DNA from: Candidatus Cloacimonadota bacterium
Lineage (GTDB): Bacteria > Muiribacteriota > UBA6191
DNA length: 64,000 bases
Reading direction: 5' to 3'
NCBI GenBank assembly: GCA_023954715.1
Contig: JAGSHD010000010.1
Span: 116,655 to 180,654 of the forward strand
Shown here piece after piece: positions 1-8,563 of the stretch (its first letter is position 1; each line of letters opens with the position of its first letter). Below the pieces are notes generated by a model. That model ran no database searches. It saw only the letters and a program-made list of their open reading frames with translations, and was not told the origin of the DNA. A program made the position numbers and the translations under genes.

Positions 1-1
1 C

Positions 2-424
2 TCTAGACCATTGGCTTTCAAATCTAAAGCTGAAATGTGGAGTCAAAACATCACTAATGAAAGCCAGTCTATTTTTGTTGCAGAATGTGAAACAAGAGGG
101 ATTATTGGATTTATTAGTGGAAGTAAGGGTAGAGAGAGACGCCATAAGGATAAATTAGAGGTTCGTTGTCTTTATCTATTTCAAAAGTATCATGGACAAA
201 AAATCGGCTTTCGCTTGTTGCAAGCCCTATTTGATACTTACCACACATTAGGGTTTAATATGGGTTACTTGTGGGTACTTAAAGACAACCCCACCATTTC
301 ATTTTATCAAAAAGTGGGAGGCCAATATAATGGTAACTCTAAAACTTGTGAAATAGAAGGCCAGCTCATCACAGAAGACTGTTATTTTTGGAATAGCCTA
401 TCGGGGTTAAAAAGTAAAAACTGA
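2..424 (+). CDS. GNAT-family N-acetyltransferase, 5' end outside the window
   Basis: This is the C-terminal part of a GNAT acyl-CoA N-acyltransferase; the substrate cannot be told. The reading frame is open to the first base of the window, so the gene probably starts upstream; the in-frame TTG at 11 is not a convincing start. The visible part has the family's core: a strand rich in hydrophobic residues ending in VRCLYL, the acetyl-CoA pyrophosphate loop of motif A (YHGQKIGFRLL, matching Q/RxxGxG/A loosely), and motif B near the end (NPTISFYQKVGG, the usual N..A..FY.K.GF pattern). About 140 residues are present against a usual 150-180. Fold assignment is good; specific function is unknown. Confidence 0.75.
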   Translation, partial: SRPLAFKSKAEMWSQNITNESQSIFVAECETRGIIGFISGSKGRERRHKDKLEVRCLYLFQKYHGQKIGFRLLQALFDTYHTLGFNMGYLWVLKDNPTISFYQKVGGQYNGNSKTCEIEGQLITEDCYFWNSLSGLKSKN

Positions 425-600
425 AAGTCATTGAAATTAGAGGACTTTAAACCTCCGTTATTTCCGATATAAGATTTAATATTATAATCTAAGCAGCTAC
501 CATAAAAGAATTATCTACTGCTTCCTTCGATTAATGTATTATTTATGGTGCCTTCGAACTCGATCATTGTATCCCTAATCCATCCGAGTTTGAAGAAATT

Positions 601-1083
601 TTAACTCTCTATTTCAATAGAATCTAGTTCAAACTCACTATCAAATTCACAGACTAAAGTATAGTCCGTATATTTGTCTGGTAACTTCATATCAATAACA
701 ACAAAGGAGTCGCTATAATCAGGATTGAAAGTTATAGATTTAACAACTATTTCACTGAAAAACGTCCTAACATCAATGGTTAGAGTATCAAATAGCTCTA
801 ATAACACAGTATCAGGGAATTCAGAGATATGATGCTCCATGTATTCACGTACAGTATTTGGCTCTAGGTCGAACTGAAAATCTTGAATAAGGAGATAGTA
901 GGCTTCATATAAATGAACTCTTAAACATTTAAGATACTTTTCTATAGATCGAAGTGATTCTATATCTGGCTCTTCTTCAATAGAAAGACACAACTGAATA
1001 GTGGTATTGTCAAAACTAATACTACCTTCATATTCCTTATCTTCTTCATAAAGGTCTACTTCACCAAATTGTAAGATATTCAT
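601..1083 (-). CDS. small acidic protein, DUF2004-like
   Basis: A 160-residue, strongly acidic soluble protein with no signal peptide or membrane segment. The arrangement of an N-terminal beta-rich stretch (residues 15-35), a helical middle (40-80) with a conserved-looking 'EHHISEF' segment near residues 82-90 and a C-terminal beta-rich region resembles the DUF2004 family of small proteins of unknown role, some of which sit in immunity loci. This is a resemblance by pattern only. It stands alone between a plus-strand gene and lepB, with no toxin-like neighbour in view, so no immunity role is claimed. Confidence 0.55.
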   Translation of the reverse strand: MNILQFGEVDLYEEDKEYEGSISFDNTTIQLCLSIEEEPDIESLRSIEKYLKCLRVHLYEAYYLLIQDFQFDLEPNTVREYMEHHISEFPDTVLLELFDTLTIDVRTFFSEIVVKSITFNPDYSDSFVVIDMKLPDKYTDYTLVCEFDSEFELDSIEIES

Positions 1084-1193
1084 AATTTCTCTTAATTCTT
1101 TAACTAAACCTTAAACCATAGTTCTAAGATTAGTCCCCTCTATAAAATGCTATGATAAGAAAGATGTATGTGAATAATCTGATTTATAAAGTT

Positions 1194-1219
1194 GATGAAC
1201 CCAATTAAATGAGTTCATC
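1194..1219 (-). terminator. hairpin just after lepB, weak terminator candidate
   Basis: A 7-bp perfect inverted repeat (GATGAAC / GTTCATC) with a 12-nt loop lies 13 bp beyond the lepB stop codon. Read on the minus strand it is followed by AACTTTATAA, a poor U-tract, so it may end or stabilise the era-lepB mRNA rather than be a canonical terminator. Confidence 0.35.
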
Positions 1220-1231
1220 TTGAAATAATCC

Positions 1232-2494
1232 TTATTTACTCTCTACACCAAATTGATTTTTAATCATTTTCATTCGATCAATCGGTAAATAGATAAACAT
1301 AGCTTTACCCTTGATTTTGGTTCGATCTACAAAGCCCCAAAACCTAGAATCTTGAGAGTTATCTCGATTATCACCCATTACAAAATATTTGTTTTCTGGA
1401 ATCGTTAACTCATCCATTTCATAAGCAGTTTTAAACTCTCGTCCTTGTCTTGGCTCCATATAAAATAGAGCAAAGCTACCTGCAGGATGAAAGCCTGATT
1501 TAGTTTGAATCCCACCAGTGACTCTTTGAATACTATCTCCCGGAGTTGCCAAAATCTGCATTGGTCTTCTAAAGGGACCTCTTTTTACATCTTTGATGTC
1601 AACAAAGTCGCCTACTTTTGCATTTAGATTTTTTGAGAAATAAGCTGTTTCAGTCATTTCTATTCCGTTTTCCCATTGGATTAAATGAAGCTTTTCTGGT
1701 AAATAGGTAATTTGAGAGTTTTTAAAGATAGCCTCCATAGGAATTGGCTTCATCAAGTTATCTTTTGGAGAAAATGGGCTATAAAAATCATTTTGCGTAA
1801 AATACTCTAAATGGAGCTTTCCGTTTAAATAGAGCTTACTATCTTTAATTTTTACCTTGTCTCCCGGTTTACCAATAAGTCTCTTGATAAAGTCTCTTTG
1901 AGGATCAAGTGGAAAGTTAAATACAACCACATCACCCCGTTGCGGCTCTTGTAAAAAATAGGCTGCTTTATTTACCCAAATATAGTCCCCTTCAATTAGG
2001 GTGTTCATCATAGAGGCAGACGGAATATAAGATCCTTGAATCACAAATGTATTTAGAGCTACAATCAAAATAACCGCGCGGGCAAGCCCTTCAATCCAAT
2101 CTCTAGCTACTGACTTATGATAAATGACAAGATCCCATGTTTTGGTCACTCCATTGTCATCTACCTCCATCTTGAAGACATTTTTTCCACGAAACAAAAT
2201 TGCTGTAAACACAAATTGATTGGCATCTTCGCCTTCTAACTCAATGTGCTCTTTACTTGGCTCCTCTTGTTTAGCTTTTACCGAACGATGACTTTGCTCT
2301 CCAACAATTGAAGTTACTTTAACACCATCATTCAAAACAAATCTAAAACGAGAAAAACGATTGCTATAAATATTATTATTAGAACGTAATTTTTTATATT
2401 CAATCTCGACACTGTCATCAATAAAAGCAGCGATCAAACCATCTCTTGGAAATCCACTAACATAAACATTTTTTATAAATTTAGCTAACTTCAT
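1232..2494 (-). CDS. lepB: signal peptidase I with long N-terminal extension
   Basis: Leader peptidase of family S26, which removes signal peptides from exported proteins at the outer face of the inner membrane. The catalytic Ser is in IPSASM (about S161), the general-base Lys in DFIKRLIG (about K204), and the C-terminal box E motif GDNRDNSQDSR is present near residue 375. One membrane segment is visible just before the Ser (about residues 138-153). At 420 residues it is longer than most: about 130 residues of polar, beta-rich sequence precede the membrane helix, and there is an insertion of roughly 100 residues between boxes D and E. Its ATG overlaps the era TGA by 4 bp (ATGA), so the two genes are translationally coupled. 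Confidence 0.95.
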   Translation of the reverse strand: MKLAKFIKNVYVSGFPRDGLIAAFIDDSVEIEYKKLRSNNNIYSNRFSRFRFVLNDGVKVTSIVGEQSHRSVKAKQEEPSKEHIELEGEDANQFVFTAILFRGKNVFKMEVDDNGVTKTWDLVIYHKSVARDWIEGLARAVILIVALNTFVIQGSYIPSASMMNTLIEGDYIWVNKAAYFLQEPQRGDVVVFNFPLDPQRDFIKRLIGKPGDKVKIKDSKLYLNGKLHLEYFTQNDFYSPFSPKDNLMKPIPMEAIFKNSQITYLPEKLHLIQWENGIEMTETAYFSKNLNAKVGDFVDIKDVKRGPFRRPMQILATPGDSIQRVTGGIQTKSGFHPAGSFALFYMEPRQGREFKTAYEMDELTIPENKYFVMGDNRDNSQDSRFWGFVDRTKIKGKAMFIYLPIDRMKMIKNQFGVESK

Positions 2495-3381
2495 ATCTTA
2501 TATCCTATCTGCTTGAGAATTGACTCACTTTGTCGCCAATTTGGTTTTACCTTTATCCACATGTCTAAAACAATCTTTTTTGAAAAGAACTTTCTAGCAC
2601 GCATAATTGAATCTCTTTTAATTTGGTGTATCAAAGCGCCACCAGGGCCAATCAAAATTGCTTTTTGACCTGCTCTTTCCACATAGACGCTAATTCGAAA
2701 CTCCATACGAGTATCAAAATCCTTGAAATCTTCTACAACTACAGCTAATACAAAAGGCAGCTCTTCATCTAAAAACTTAATATAAGCTTCTCTTAAAAAC
2801 TCGCTCATTAAAAATGAAGGACTTTTATCCGTATACATATCATCAGGATATAACTCTGGTCCTTCAGGGATTTTACTCTTAATTATATCTAATAATACGT
2901 CCACATTATGACCATCTCTAGCTGAGCAAGGCACGATTTCAGATAAATCTGGGTGATCTTCGGCAATTTGAGACAACAATGGAATCATTTTGGCTTGCTT
3001 CAAACGATCAATTTTATTAAAAACTAAAATAATTTCTTTGTTTTTTGATGATCGAACTAGATTAATTAAATTTTTATTTTGCTTAAACTGAGGCTGAGTA
3101 CCATCTAGCACAAATATAACTATATCTGCATCCTGAATCGTTTGAGTTACTTGCTCTCTATAAAAACTATCTACTTTTAACTTTCCTTCATACCAACCAG
3201 GAGAGTCGATAAAGATCATTTGATGATCTTCAAAGTTACGTATACCTAAAATACTATTTCGGGTAGTTTGAGGTTTATTAGAAACGATGCAAAGCTCTTT
3301 GTCTAATAAACGATTTAATAATGTACTCTTACCTGCATTTGGTAAGCCAATAATAGCAATATAGCCCGAGTGAAAACTCAT
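2491..3381 (-). CDS. era: GTPase Era, ribosome assembly
   Basis: Era is a GTPase with a KH domain that binds the 3' end of 16S rRNA during 30S assembly. G1 (GLPNAGKST), G3 (DSPG), G4 (NKID) and the SAR-type G5 are all visible, followed by the KH domain with the GxxG loop (LIGPGGALI) at about residues 255-265 and the usual C-terminal LKVKPNWR-like segment (IKVKPNWR). The frame is open up to 3474, but I start at the ATG at 3381, which gives the family's usual ~296 residues beginning right before the first beta strand; an AAAGAGAC stretch precedes it. It is co-transcribed with lepB. Confidence 0.96.
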   Translation of the reverse strand: MSFHSGYIAIIGLPNAGKSTLLNRLLDKELCIVSNKPQTTRNSILGIRNFEDHQMIFIDSPGWYEGKLKVDSFYREQVTQTIQDADIVIFVLDGTQPQFKQNKNLINLVRSSKNKEIILVFNKIDRLKQAKMIPLLSQIAEDHPDLSEIVPCSARDGHNVDVLLDIIKSKIPEGPELYPDDMYTDKSPSFLMSEFLREAYIKFLDEELPFVLAVVVEDFKDFDTRMEFRISVYVERAGQKAILIGPGGALIHQIKRDSIMRARKFFSKKIVLDMWIKVKPNWRQSESILKQIGYKI

Positions 3382-3673
3382 AAGTTGTCTCTTTATCGTA
3401 TTGATTATAAGTAAGCTAAAACATCTCTGGCTCACATTAAAGTTAGGGGAACGAGTACCAATCCATGGCAACAAGTTTAACTTTGCTTCTTTGAATATTT
3501 GACAATAATCATTCGATATTTTATCAATTAGACATAATCAGCCACACAGATTAAACTATTCTTAGTGTTTTGAAAAGATAGCATCACTTTAGAATAGTAA
3601 AGCTTCTAAAAATCGTGTAAAATTGTTCTGAATTTTTAACTAACCCCAATTCTCACCAAACCAAAGGAAACGC

Positions 3674-4981
3674 TTGTACTTCCTAAAACTTCTATTTGTT
3701 ATTTTCTTAACCCAAGTAAGTCTTGATGCTAATCCATCGGACTTTCAAACTTTTAAGCAACGCTATTTCCCAAAAAGCTCCGCCACACTACCTCCTACTG
3801 CAACTACTTTAAGCGAGTATCAATCATTGAGTGAGGTAGAAAAGTACTTGTATCTCGAAAGCTATTTCACCAGTAGCTCAAAAGGCGGAGGACAAGTAGA
3901 CTCCATCTTGATTAATGCTTTACCATCAGAGTTTAACACCCTCACCCAAAAATTAGATCTAGGTATTATTCAATACTTACCCGATCACAATTTATACGAA
4001 GTTTCGATTCCTTCATTTTATAGTAGTCAAGAGTTTTTAGATAAACTACAAGAAGCCTCCCCTTATATCGACATAGAAGAAAATCTTCCCTTGAAACTAT
4101 TTAATACTAGTAGTGGAGGTCAAACTCCTTGGCAAGCTTTAGATTGGCCTCGATACAATGCACAAATCCAAAAGCTGTTTCCTACTAAAAATCGTCAAGT
4201 GACCATTGGTATTTTGGATACCGGTATGAGTCCTCATTTTGATTTAGGATCTGATGCTTTGCTCAAAAATGATAAAAACGGACACGGAACACATGTAGCA
4301 GGGATCATTAATGCTATTCAAAAAAATAACCGTGGCATCGAAGGTATATCACCAACTTCAAAAATAAAAGTATATAAGGTTTTAGATCAAGATAATAGTG
4401 GTAGCGTCATGGATTTGATCTCCGCTTTGATCCAAGCTAAAAGAGATCAATGTGACATTTTAAACATGTCTCTTGGTACATACCAAAACTCCAAAATTTT
4501 ATACAATATTATTACAAAACTAAGTAAGCAAAACATCTTAATGATTGCCGCTGCTGGTAACGATCACACTTCTAATCCGGTTTTACCTGCTAGTCATCCT
4601 GCTGTTATCGGGGTTGGCTCCTACTCTAATCCTATACAATTATCTAGCTTTTCTAACTTTGGTGAAAACTCAGTAATTTCTCTACCTGGTGAAAATATTT
4701 TATCTACTCATTTAAACAACAAAATATTTGCCATGAGTGGGACTTCTATGGCAGCACCATTACTTACTGGTCTAATGGCTGAAATCTACTCTTCTATGGC
4801 TGGTTCTCCTAGTTTAGACGATATTTTAGACGCCTTTCAAACTCATCAAGTAAACTCAAATACCAAATATCGAGTCCATCATGCACCCATTGATTTACCG
4901 ACACTTTTAAAAGCCCTAGGCCCCGTTGATTACAATATGAAAGTTAAACTCGGTTTAATCAAGGCAGTTGAAAAAAAGTAG
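3674..4981 (+). CDS. secreted subtilisin-like serine protease (S8)
   Basis: A 435-residue exported protease. A signal peptide is clear (hydrophobic residues 3-16, cleavage near ANP). A propeptide-like region (about 20-150) precedes the catalytic domain, whose triad is intact: Asp182 in GILDTG, His204 in GHGTHVAG, Ser358 in SGTSMAAP; the oxyanion Asn is in AAAGND. The start is TTG at 3674, supported by an AAAGGAAA ribosome-binding site 4-5 bases upstream; no ATG alternative keeps the signal peptide. The C-terminus runs only ~65 residues past the Ser, so there is no large anchoring domain. It precedes a second exported protein by 119 bp. Confidence 0.93.
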   Translation: MYFLKLLFVIFLTQVSLDANPSDFQTFKQRYFPKSSATLPPTATTLSEYQSLSEVEKYLYLESYFTSSSKGGGQVDSILINALPSEFNTLTQKLDLGIIQYLPDHNLYEVSIPSFYSSQEFLDKLQEASPYIDIEENLPLKLFNTSSGGQTPWQALDWPRYNAQIQKLFPTKNRQVTIGILDTGMSPHFDLGSDALLKNDKNGHGTHVAGIINAIQKNNRGIEGISPTSKIKVYKVLDQDNSGSVMDLISALIQAKRDQCDILNMSLGTYQNSKILYNIITKLSKQNILMIAAAGNDHTSNPVLPASHPAVIGVGSYSNPIQLSSFSNFGENSVISLPGENILSTHLNNKIFAMSGTSMAAPLLTGLMAEIYSSMAGSPSLDDILDAFQTHQVNSNTKYRVHHAPIDLPTLLKALGPVDYNMKVKLGLIKAVEKK

Positions 4982-5100
4982 GACTCAGCCATAAGTGATT
5001 TATTGGCAAGTTTCTCAAAAAGCCGTATACTTTATATAGTCTAAGTTATACTTTAACTCTTTTTACTAGCCATAGAATCTCAAGTCATAAGGATAATCTA

Positions 5101-6312
5101 ATGAAACTTTTATTAATATTTCTGTTTTCTGTTTTAAATTATGCAGGATCTGCTGGAATAAAAAATGGTACTATTAGAGGCAATATACTTGATCCATCAA
5201 GTGCTCCTATACAAGGTGCATACATCGTTGCTCAATTTCAAAATGATCCTCCTTTTCAAAGAAGTACCATGAGTCACTCTGATGGCAGTTACACTTTAAA
5301 CAATATGCCTGTAGGTCCTTATGTTCTGGGTTTTTCAAAAAATGGCTATCAAGCAATCACAATAGGCGATACTTCTAATAGTTCTGATAACGCCATAGGC
5401 AAAGAAATCTCAGCTTATATCGAGTCTGGCTCAACTTACACTGTTGCTCCTGTTAAACTAAAGTTTATTGGAATATCTGGTCAAGCAGTGGTACGACTCA
5501 AGTTGATCGACTCTTATACTGGGGAAAGCGTGAAAGGCTCTAACGTCGTTCTTGGCGCTACCAGCTCATCACATCAAGTGGGTGAATTTCATGAAACAAG
5601 TGTAGCAATCCAACCGACCTCGGAGGGCTTGCCTGATTTACCATTAATTATCAGTACTCCTGGCTATGAAGACCTACAAGAAGAAATTCAAGCTGTACCC
5701 TCTGAAGTAAATGAGTATACAGTGGAGCTTACCCCTCAACTTTCCTCTATTCAAGGACGAGTGCAACTCAATAGTTTCCCCTTTCCAAAACTCTTATCCA
5801 ATTTACACGTTAGTGTGGACAATATTGACGTGGATAAAGTAAACGCTAAAGTTGATAATTCTGGATTTTTCCAAGTAAGTGTACCTGCTAGTACCGATAA
5901 AAATAAAAGATCTTTTAATATTAGAGTTCATTTAGCTGGATTTGGCGATATAGTCGTACCAAACATTATCTCACCGCAAGCTGGAGCAACTACCATACAA
6001 GAAGTAATAAAACTTACTCCAGTCACTACCGTTGTGCGAGGTAAAGTCACCTCTAGCTCTGGTCTACAAGGACAAGTAAGTGCCATGAACCAAGCTTATA
6101 TAAAAGAGCTTGGAATCAGCGCTCCTATACAAAATGGGACCTTTGTTTTTCATCAGGTTCCTACTCGAATCCCTTTAACTGTAAAAGCAATCCAAGTCAA
6201 TCTAAACAAAGAAGTAGAAACGGGAGAAGTAGAGTTTACAGCAATAAAAAATGGGACTTCACAATTTGTGATTCCTGCTATTGTTTCTACATCATCTAGC
6301 AGTAACCAATAA
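5101..6312 (+). CDS. exported protein with carboxypeptidase-regulatory-like Ig domains
   Basis: A 403-residue secreted protein. After a signal peptide (residues 1-18) comes a typical carboxypeptidase-regulatory-like beta-sandwich (about 22-85: IRGNILDPSSAPIQGAYI ... SDGSYTLNNMPVGPYVLGF), the domain also found at the N-terminus of TonB-dependent receptors. At least three further, more divergent beta-sandwich repeats follow (about 120-210, 215-305, 310-395). No enzyme motif and no C-terminal barrel is seen, so it is probably an adhesive or scaffold protein of the envelope. It lies on the same strand after the subtilase and may be co-expressed with it. Confidence 0.75.
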   Translation: MKLLLIFLFSVLNYAGSAGIKNGTIRGNILDPSSAPIQGAYIVAQFQNDPPFQRSTMSHSDGSYTLNNMPVGPYVLGFSKNGYQAITIGDTSNSSDNAIGKEISAYIESGSTYTVAPVKLKFIGISGQAVVRLKLIDSYTGESVKGSNVVLGATSSSHQVGEFHETSVAIQPTSEGLPDLPLIISTPGYEDLQEEIQAVPSEVNEYTVELTPQLSSIQGRVQLNSFPFPKLLSNLHVSVDNIDVDKVNAKVDNSGFFQVSVPASTDKNKRSFNIRVHLAGFGDIVVPNIISPQAGATTIQEVIKLTPVTTVVRGKVTSSSGLQGQVSAMNQAYIKELGISAPIQNGTFVFHQVPTRIPLTVKAIQVNLNKEVETGEVEFTAIKNGTSQFVIPAIVSTSSSSNQ

Positions 6313-6381
6313 GACTAATAGTCGTCAAACATATAGAAGCCTCTACTCCATTTGAACTAAATTCTATTTCTCTTCTCAATT

Positions 6382-6410
6382 TATAGCATTTATTGCTATA
6401 CTGCTTTTTT
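6382..6410 (+). terminator. Rho-independent terminator candidate after the exported-protein gene
   Basis: A perfect 7-bp inverted repeat (TATAGCA, loop TTTAT, TGCTATA) is followed four bases later by six T residues on the plus strand, 70 bp beyond the preceding stop codon. The stem is AT-rich, so it would be weak. Confidence 0.4.
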
Positions 6411-6505
6411 CAATTCTTATACTAGGCTCTAAGACACGAGTTTTTGTTTTTCTATGTACCTTAAACACTGAAAAGCACTGGCAAGTTGAGTCAAATTTTC
6501 TAAAT

Positions 6506-8563
6506 ATGATTAAAACAAAAAATACATATAATCGAGTCAAATTCAAATTATTTGCTGCTTTTTTGTTTCTTATATTTTTTACTTCAATTCCACTATATAA
6601 ATATTCAAAAGATAAGCAAAATCAAATGATTCGTACTTATGTGGAAAAAACAAATGATGCCTTTACTGAGTTTATTTCTTCTGATTTGATAACGTCTATG
6701 AGGCAAACTAGAGAGATTTTAAAAGTATATTCTAGCTCTCCATTATTAAGAGACATGGATAAAAAAAGCCTAAAGTCTACTCTTAGAAAAATAGTCCGAT
6801 CGAATGACTTATTTAAGGCGGCAGGTTTATACAATCATCGCAAAACCTTAGTGACTAAAACAAAAAATTTTGAAGATATTCGTAACATGGACAATCTTTA
6901 CTCTAAGACTTTTTTACATGTATTTGGTATTAATCTATTTGATAAAAGTACAAACAGCTTACAAATTAAGTCAGACAATGCTGAGTACCGAGTACTGATC
7001 ACCAAAGATCAAAGAATTGTCGGTGCATTAATCGTACAGCTTGATATGAGCTACTTTCAAGAAAAACTCAATGAATTAAAAAACCATTTTGACTATACAA
7101 ATGATTATGCCAATGTATATATACTAGATGAAAGCAATCGAATTATAGCTTCATCTAAAAGTTCTAGTCATCCTGTAGACTCGATCTTTCCTCCCCTCGA
7201 ATCCTTTGAAAAAGAAAAATATATAAAAAAACTCAAAGATTCAAAAGGTGGAGAAGATGCTCCCCCATGGAAGGTAATCTTCGTTCCTAAAGATACAGCA
7301 TACAAAAACATGGAGGATTTTGAACAATTTTTCTCTGTTTCTATGACTATTTTTATCTTTTTTGCCATCTTTTTAGGTTGGAGAGTTTCTAAAATGATTA
7401 CTCGTCCACTGAGTAAACTTTTGTGGGCAGTAAAACAAATCTCTAAAGGTGATCTAGATACACCTATCTCTAGCCATTCGGGAGATGAGATCGGGGTATT
7501 AGCCGGTAAATTTGATGAAATGAGAGTCAACTTAAAAGATTACCAAGACCACCTTAAAAAGAAAATCTCTGAATTACAGATTTTATATCAAGTGGGTTCA
7601 ATTATCTCTGAAGAGCTAGATTACAATCATCTTTTGACCACTATCTTAAATACCGTAATTGATGTAATGGGAGCTGAAAAAGGCTCTATCATGATCTATG
7701 ATGAGTCCACTAAAATGCTTAAGATTGCTTCTGCAAAAGGACTAAAACACTCTGTTGTAAGACAAACTGTTTTAGCATCTGGAGAGTCCATAGCAGGCCA
7801 TGTGTTTCAATCCAAAGAGCCTATGCTCGTTTACGATACAATGAAGTCACAAGACTTTATCAAAATCAAAAGGCGAAAAGTAACACCAGGTACAATGCTT
7901 TCTGTTCCACTGGTTTATAAAGATAATAGTTTAGGTGTGATAAATATATCCAAGCCTATGCCATATAGTTTTAATGACTTTGATTTAAACTTATTTCAGG
8001 CTATAGCCAATATTTGTGCTACTGCCATTGAAAACGCTCGACTCTATAAATTAGCCATCACCGATGAAATGACAAACTTGTATATTCGTAGGTTTTTCTA
8101 TCAAAGCATGAACCAACACATGCTAAAAAAAGATGCTAGTTTCTCATTAATTATGCTTGATATAGATCATTTTAAAAACTTCAATGATACTTATGGACAT
8201 GCTACTGGCGACAAGGTCTTAATCCAAGTTGCACAGATTATTGCATCATCCGTGAGAGATTGTGATGTACCCTGTAGATTAGGTGGGGAAGAATTTGCTA
8301 TTATCTGTCCAAACCAAAGGGCCAACGAAGCTATAATTCCATCCAATCGTCTTAAAAAGCTGATTAACTCTGCCGTGATCGAAGTACCCGATGGAAGCGA
8401 AGTGCAAATTGGTATATCTATTGGTATTAGTGAATACCCACACGATGGGAAAACAATTGATGAACTATACGAAGCAGTAGATAAAGCTCTATATTACTCC
8501 AAAGAAAACGGAAGAAATCAAGTTACTGTTTATAAGGATTTGCCCAAAAGTAAGGATTCATAG
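6506..8563 (+). CDS. membrane diguanylate cyclase with HAMP, GAF and GGDEF domains
   Basis: A 685-residue c-di-GMP synthase. Order: TM1 (about 14-30), a ~240-residue periplasmic sensor region of Cache-like size, TM2 (about 274-290), HAMP (about 292-345), a coiled linker, GAF (about 365-510) and GGDEF (about 520-680). The active-site motif is GGEEF (residues 593-597), and the product-inhibition I-site RxxD (RDCD) lies exactly five residues before it, so the enzyme should be active and feedback-inhibited. Its TAG stop overlaps the GTG start of the next gene by one base. It is preceded by the weak terminator near 6400, so it is probably transcribed on its own promoter. Confidence 0.95.
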   Translation: MIKTKNTYNRVKFKLFAAFLFLIFFTSIPLYKYSKDKQNQMIRTYVEKTNDAFTEFISSDLITSMRQTREILKVYSSSPLLRDMDKKSLKSTLRKIVRSNDLFKAAGLYNHRKTLVTKTKNFEDIRNMDNLYSKTFLHVFGINLFDKSTNSLQIKSDNAEYRVLITKDQRIVGALIVQLDMSYFQEKLNELKNHFDYTNDYANVYILDESNRIIASSKSSSHPVDSIFPPLESFEKEKYIKKLKDSKGGEDAPPWKVIFVPKDTAYKNMEDFEQFFSVSMTIFIFFAIFLGWRVSKMITRPLSKLLWAVKQISKGDLDTPISSHSGDEIGVLAGKFDEMRVNLKDYQDHLKKKISELQILYQVGSIISEELDYNHLLTTILNTVIDVMGAEKGSIMIYDESTKMLKIASAKGLKHSVVRQTVLASGESIAGHVFQSKEPMLVYDTMKSQDFIKIKRRKVTPGTMLSVPLVYKDNSLGVINISKPMPYSFNDFDLNLFQAIANICATAIENARLYKLAITDEMTNLYIRRFFYQSMNQHMLKKDASFSLIMLDIDHFKNFNDTYGHATGDKVLIQVAQIIASSVRDCDVPCRLGGEEFAIICPNQRANEAIIPSNRLKKLINSAVIEVPDGSEVQIGISIGISEYPHDGKTIDELYEAVDKALYYSKENGRNQVTVYKDLPKSKDS

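Noticed and set aside
601..1083. DUF2004-like protein as an immunity protein of a toxin system
   Set aside because: No toxin, adhesin or polymorphic-toxin gene is adjacent; similarity alone is not enough.
3382..3474. N-terminal extension of Era from the open frame
   Set aside because: The extra 31 residues are unlike any Era, and ATG 3381 gives the normal length with a ribosome-binding site.
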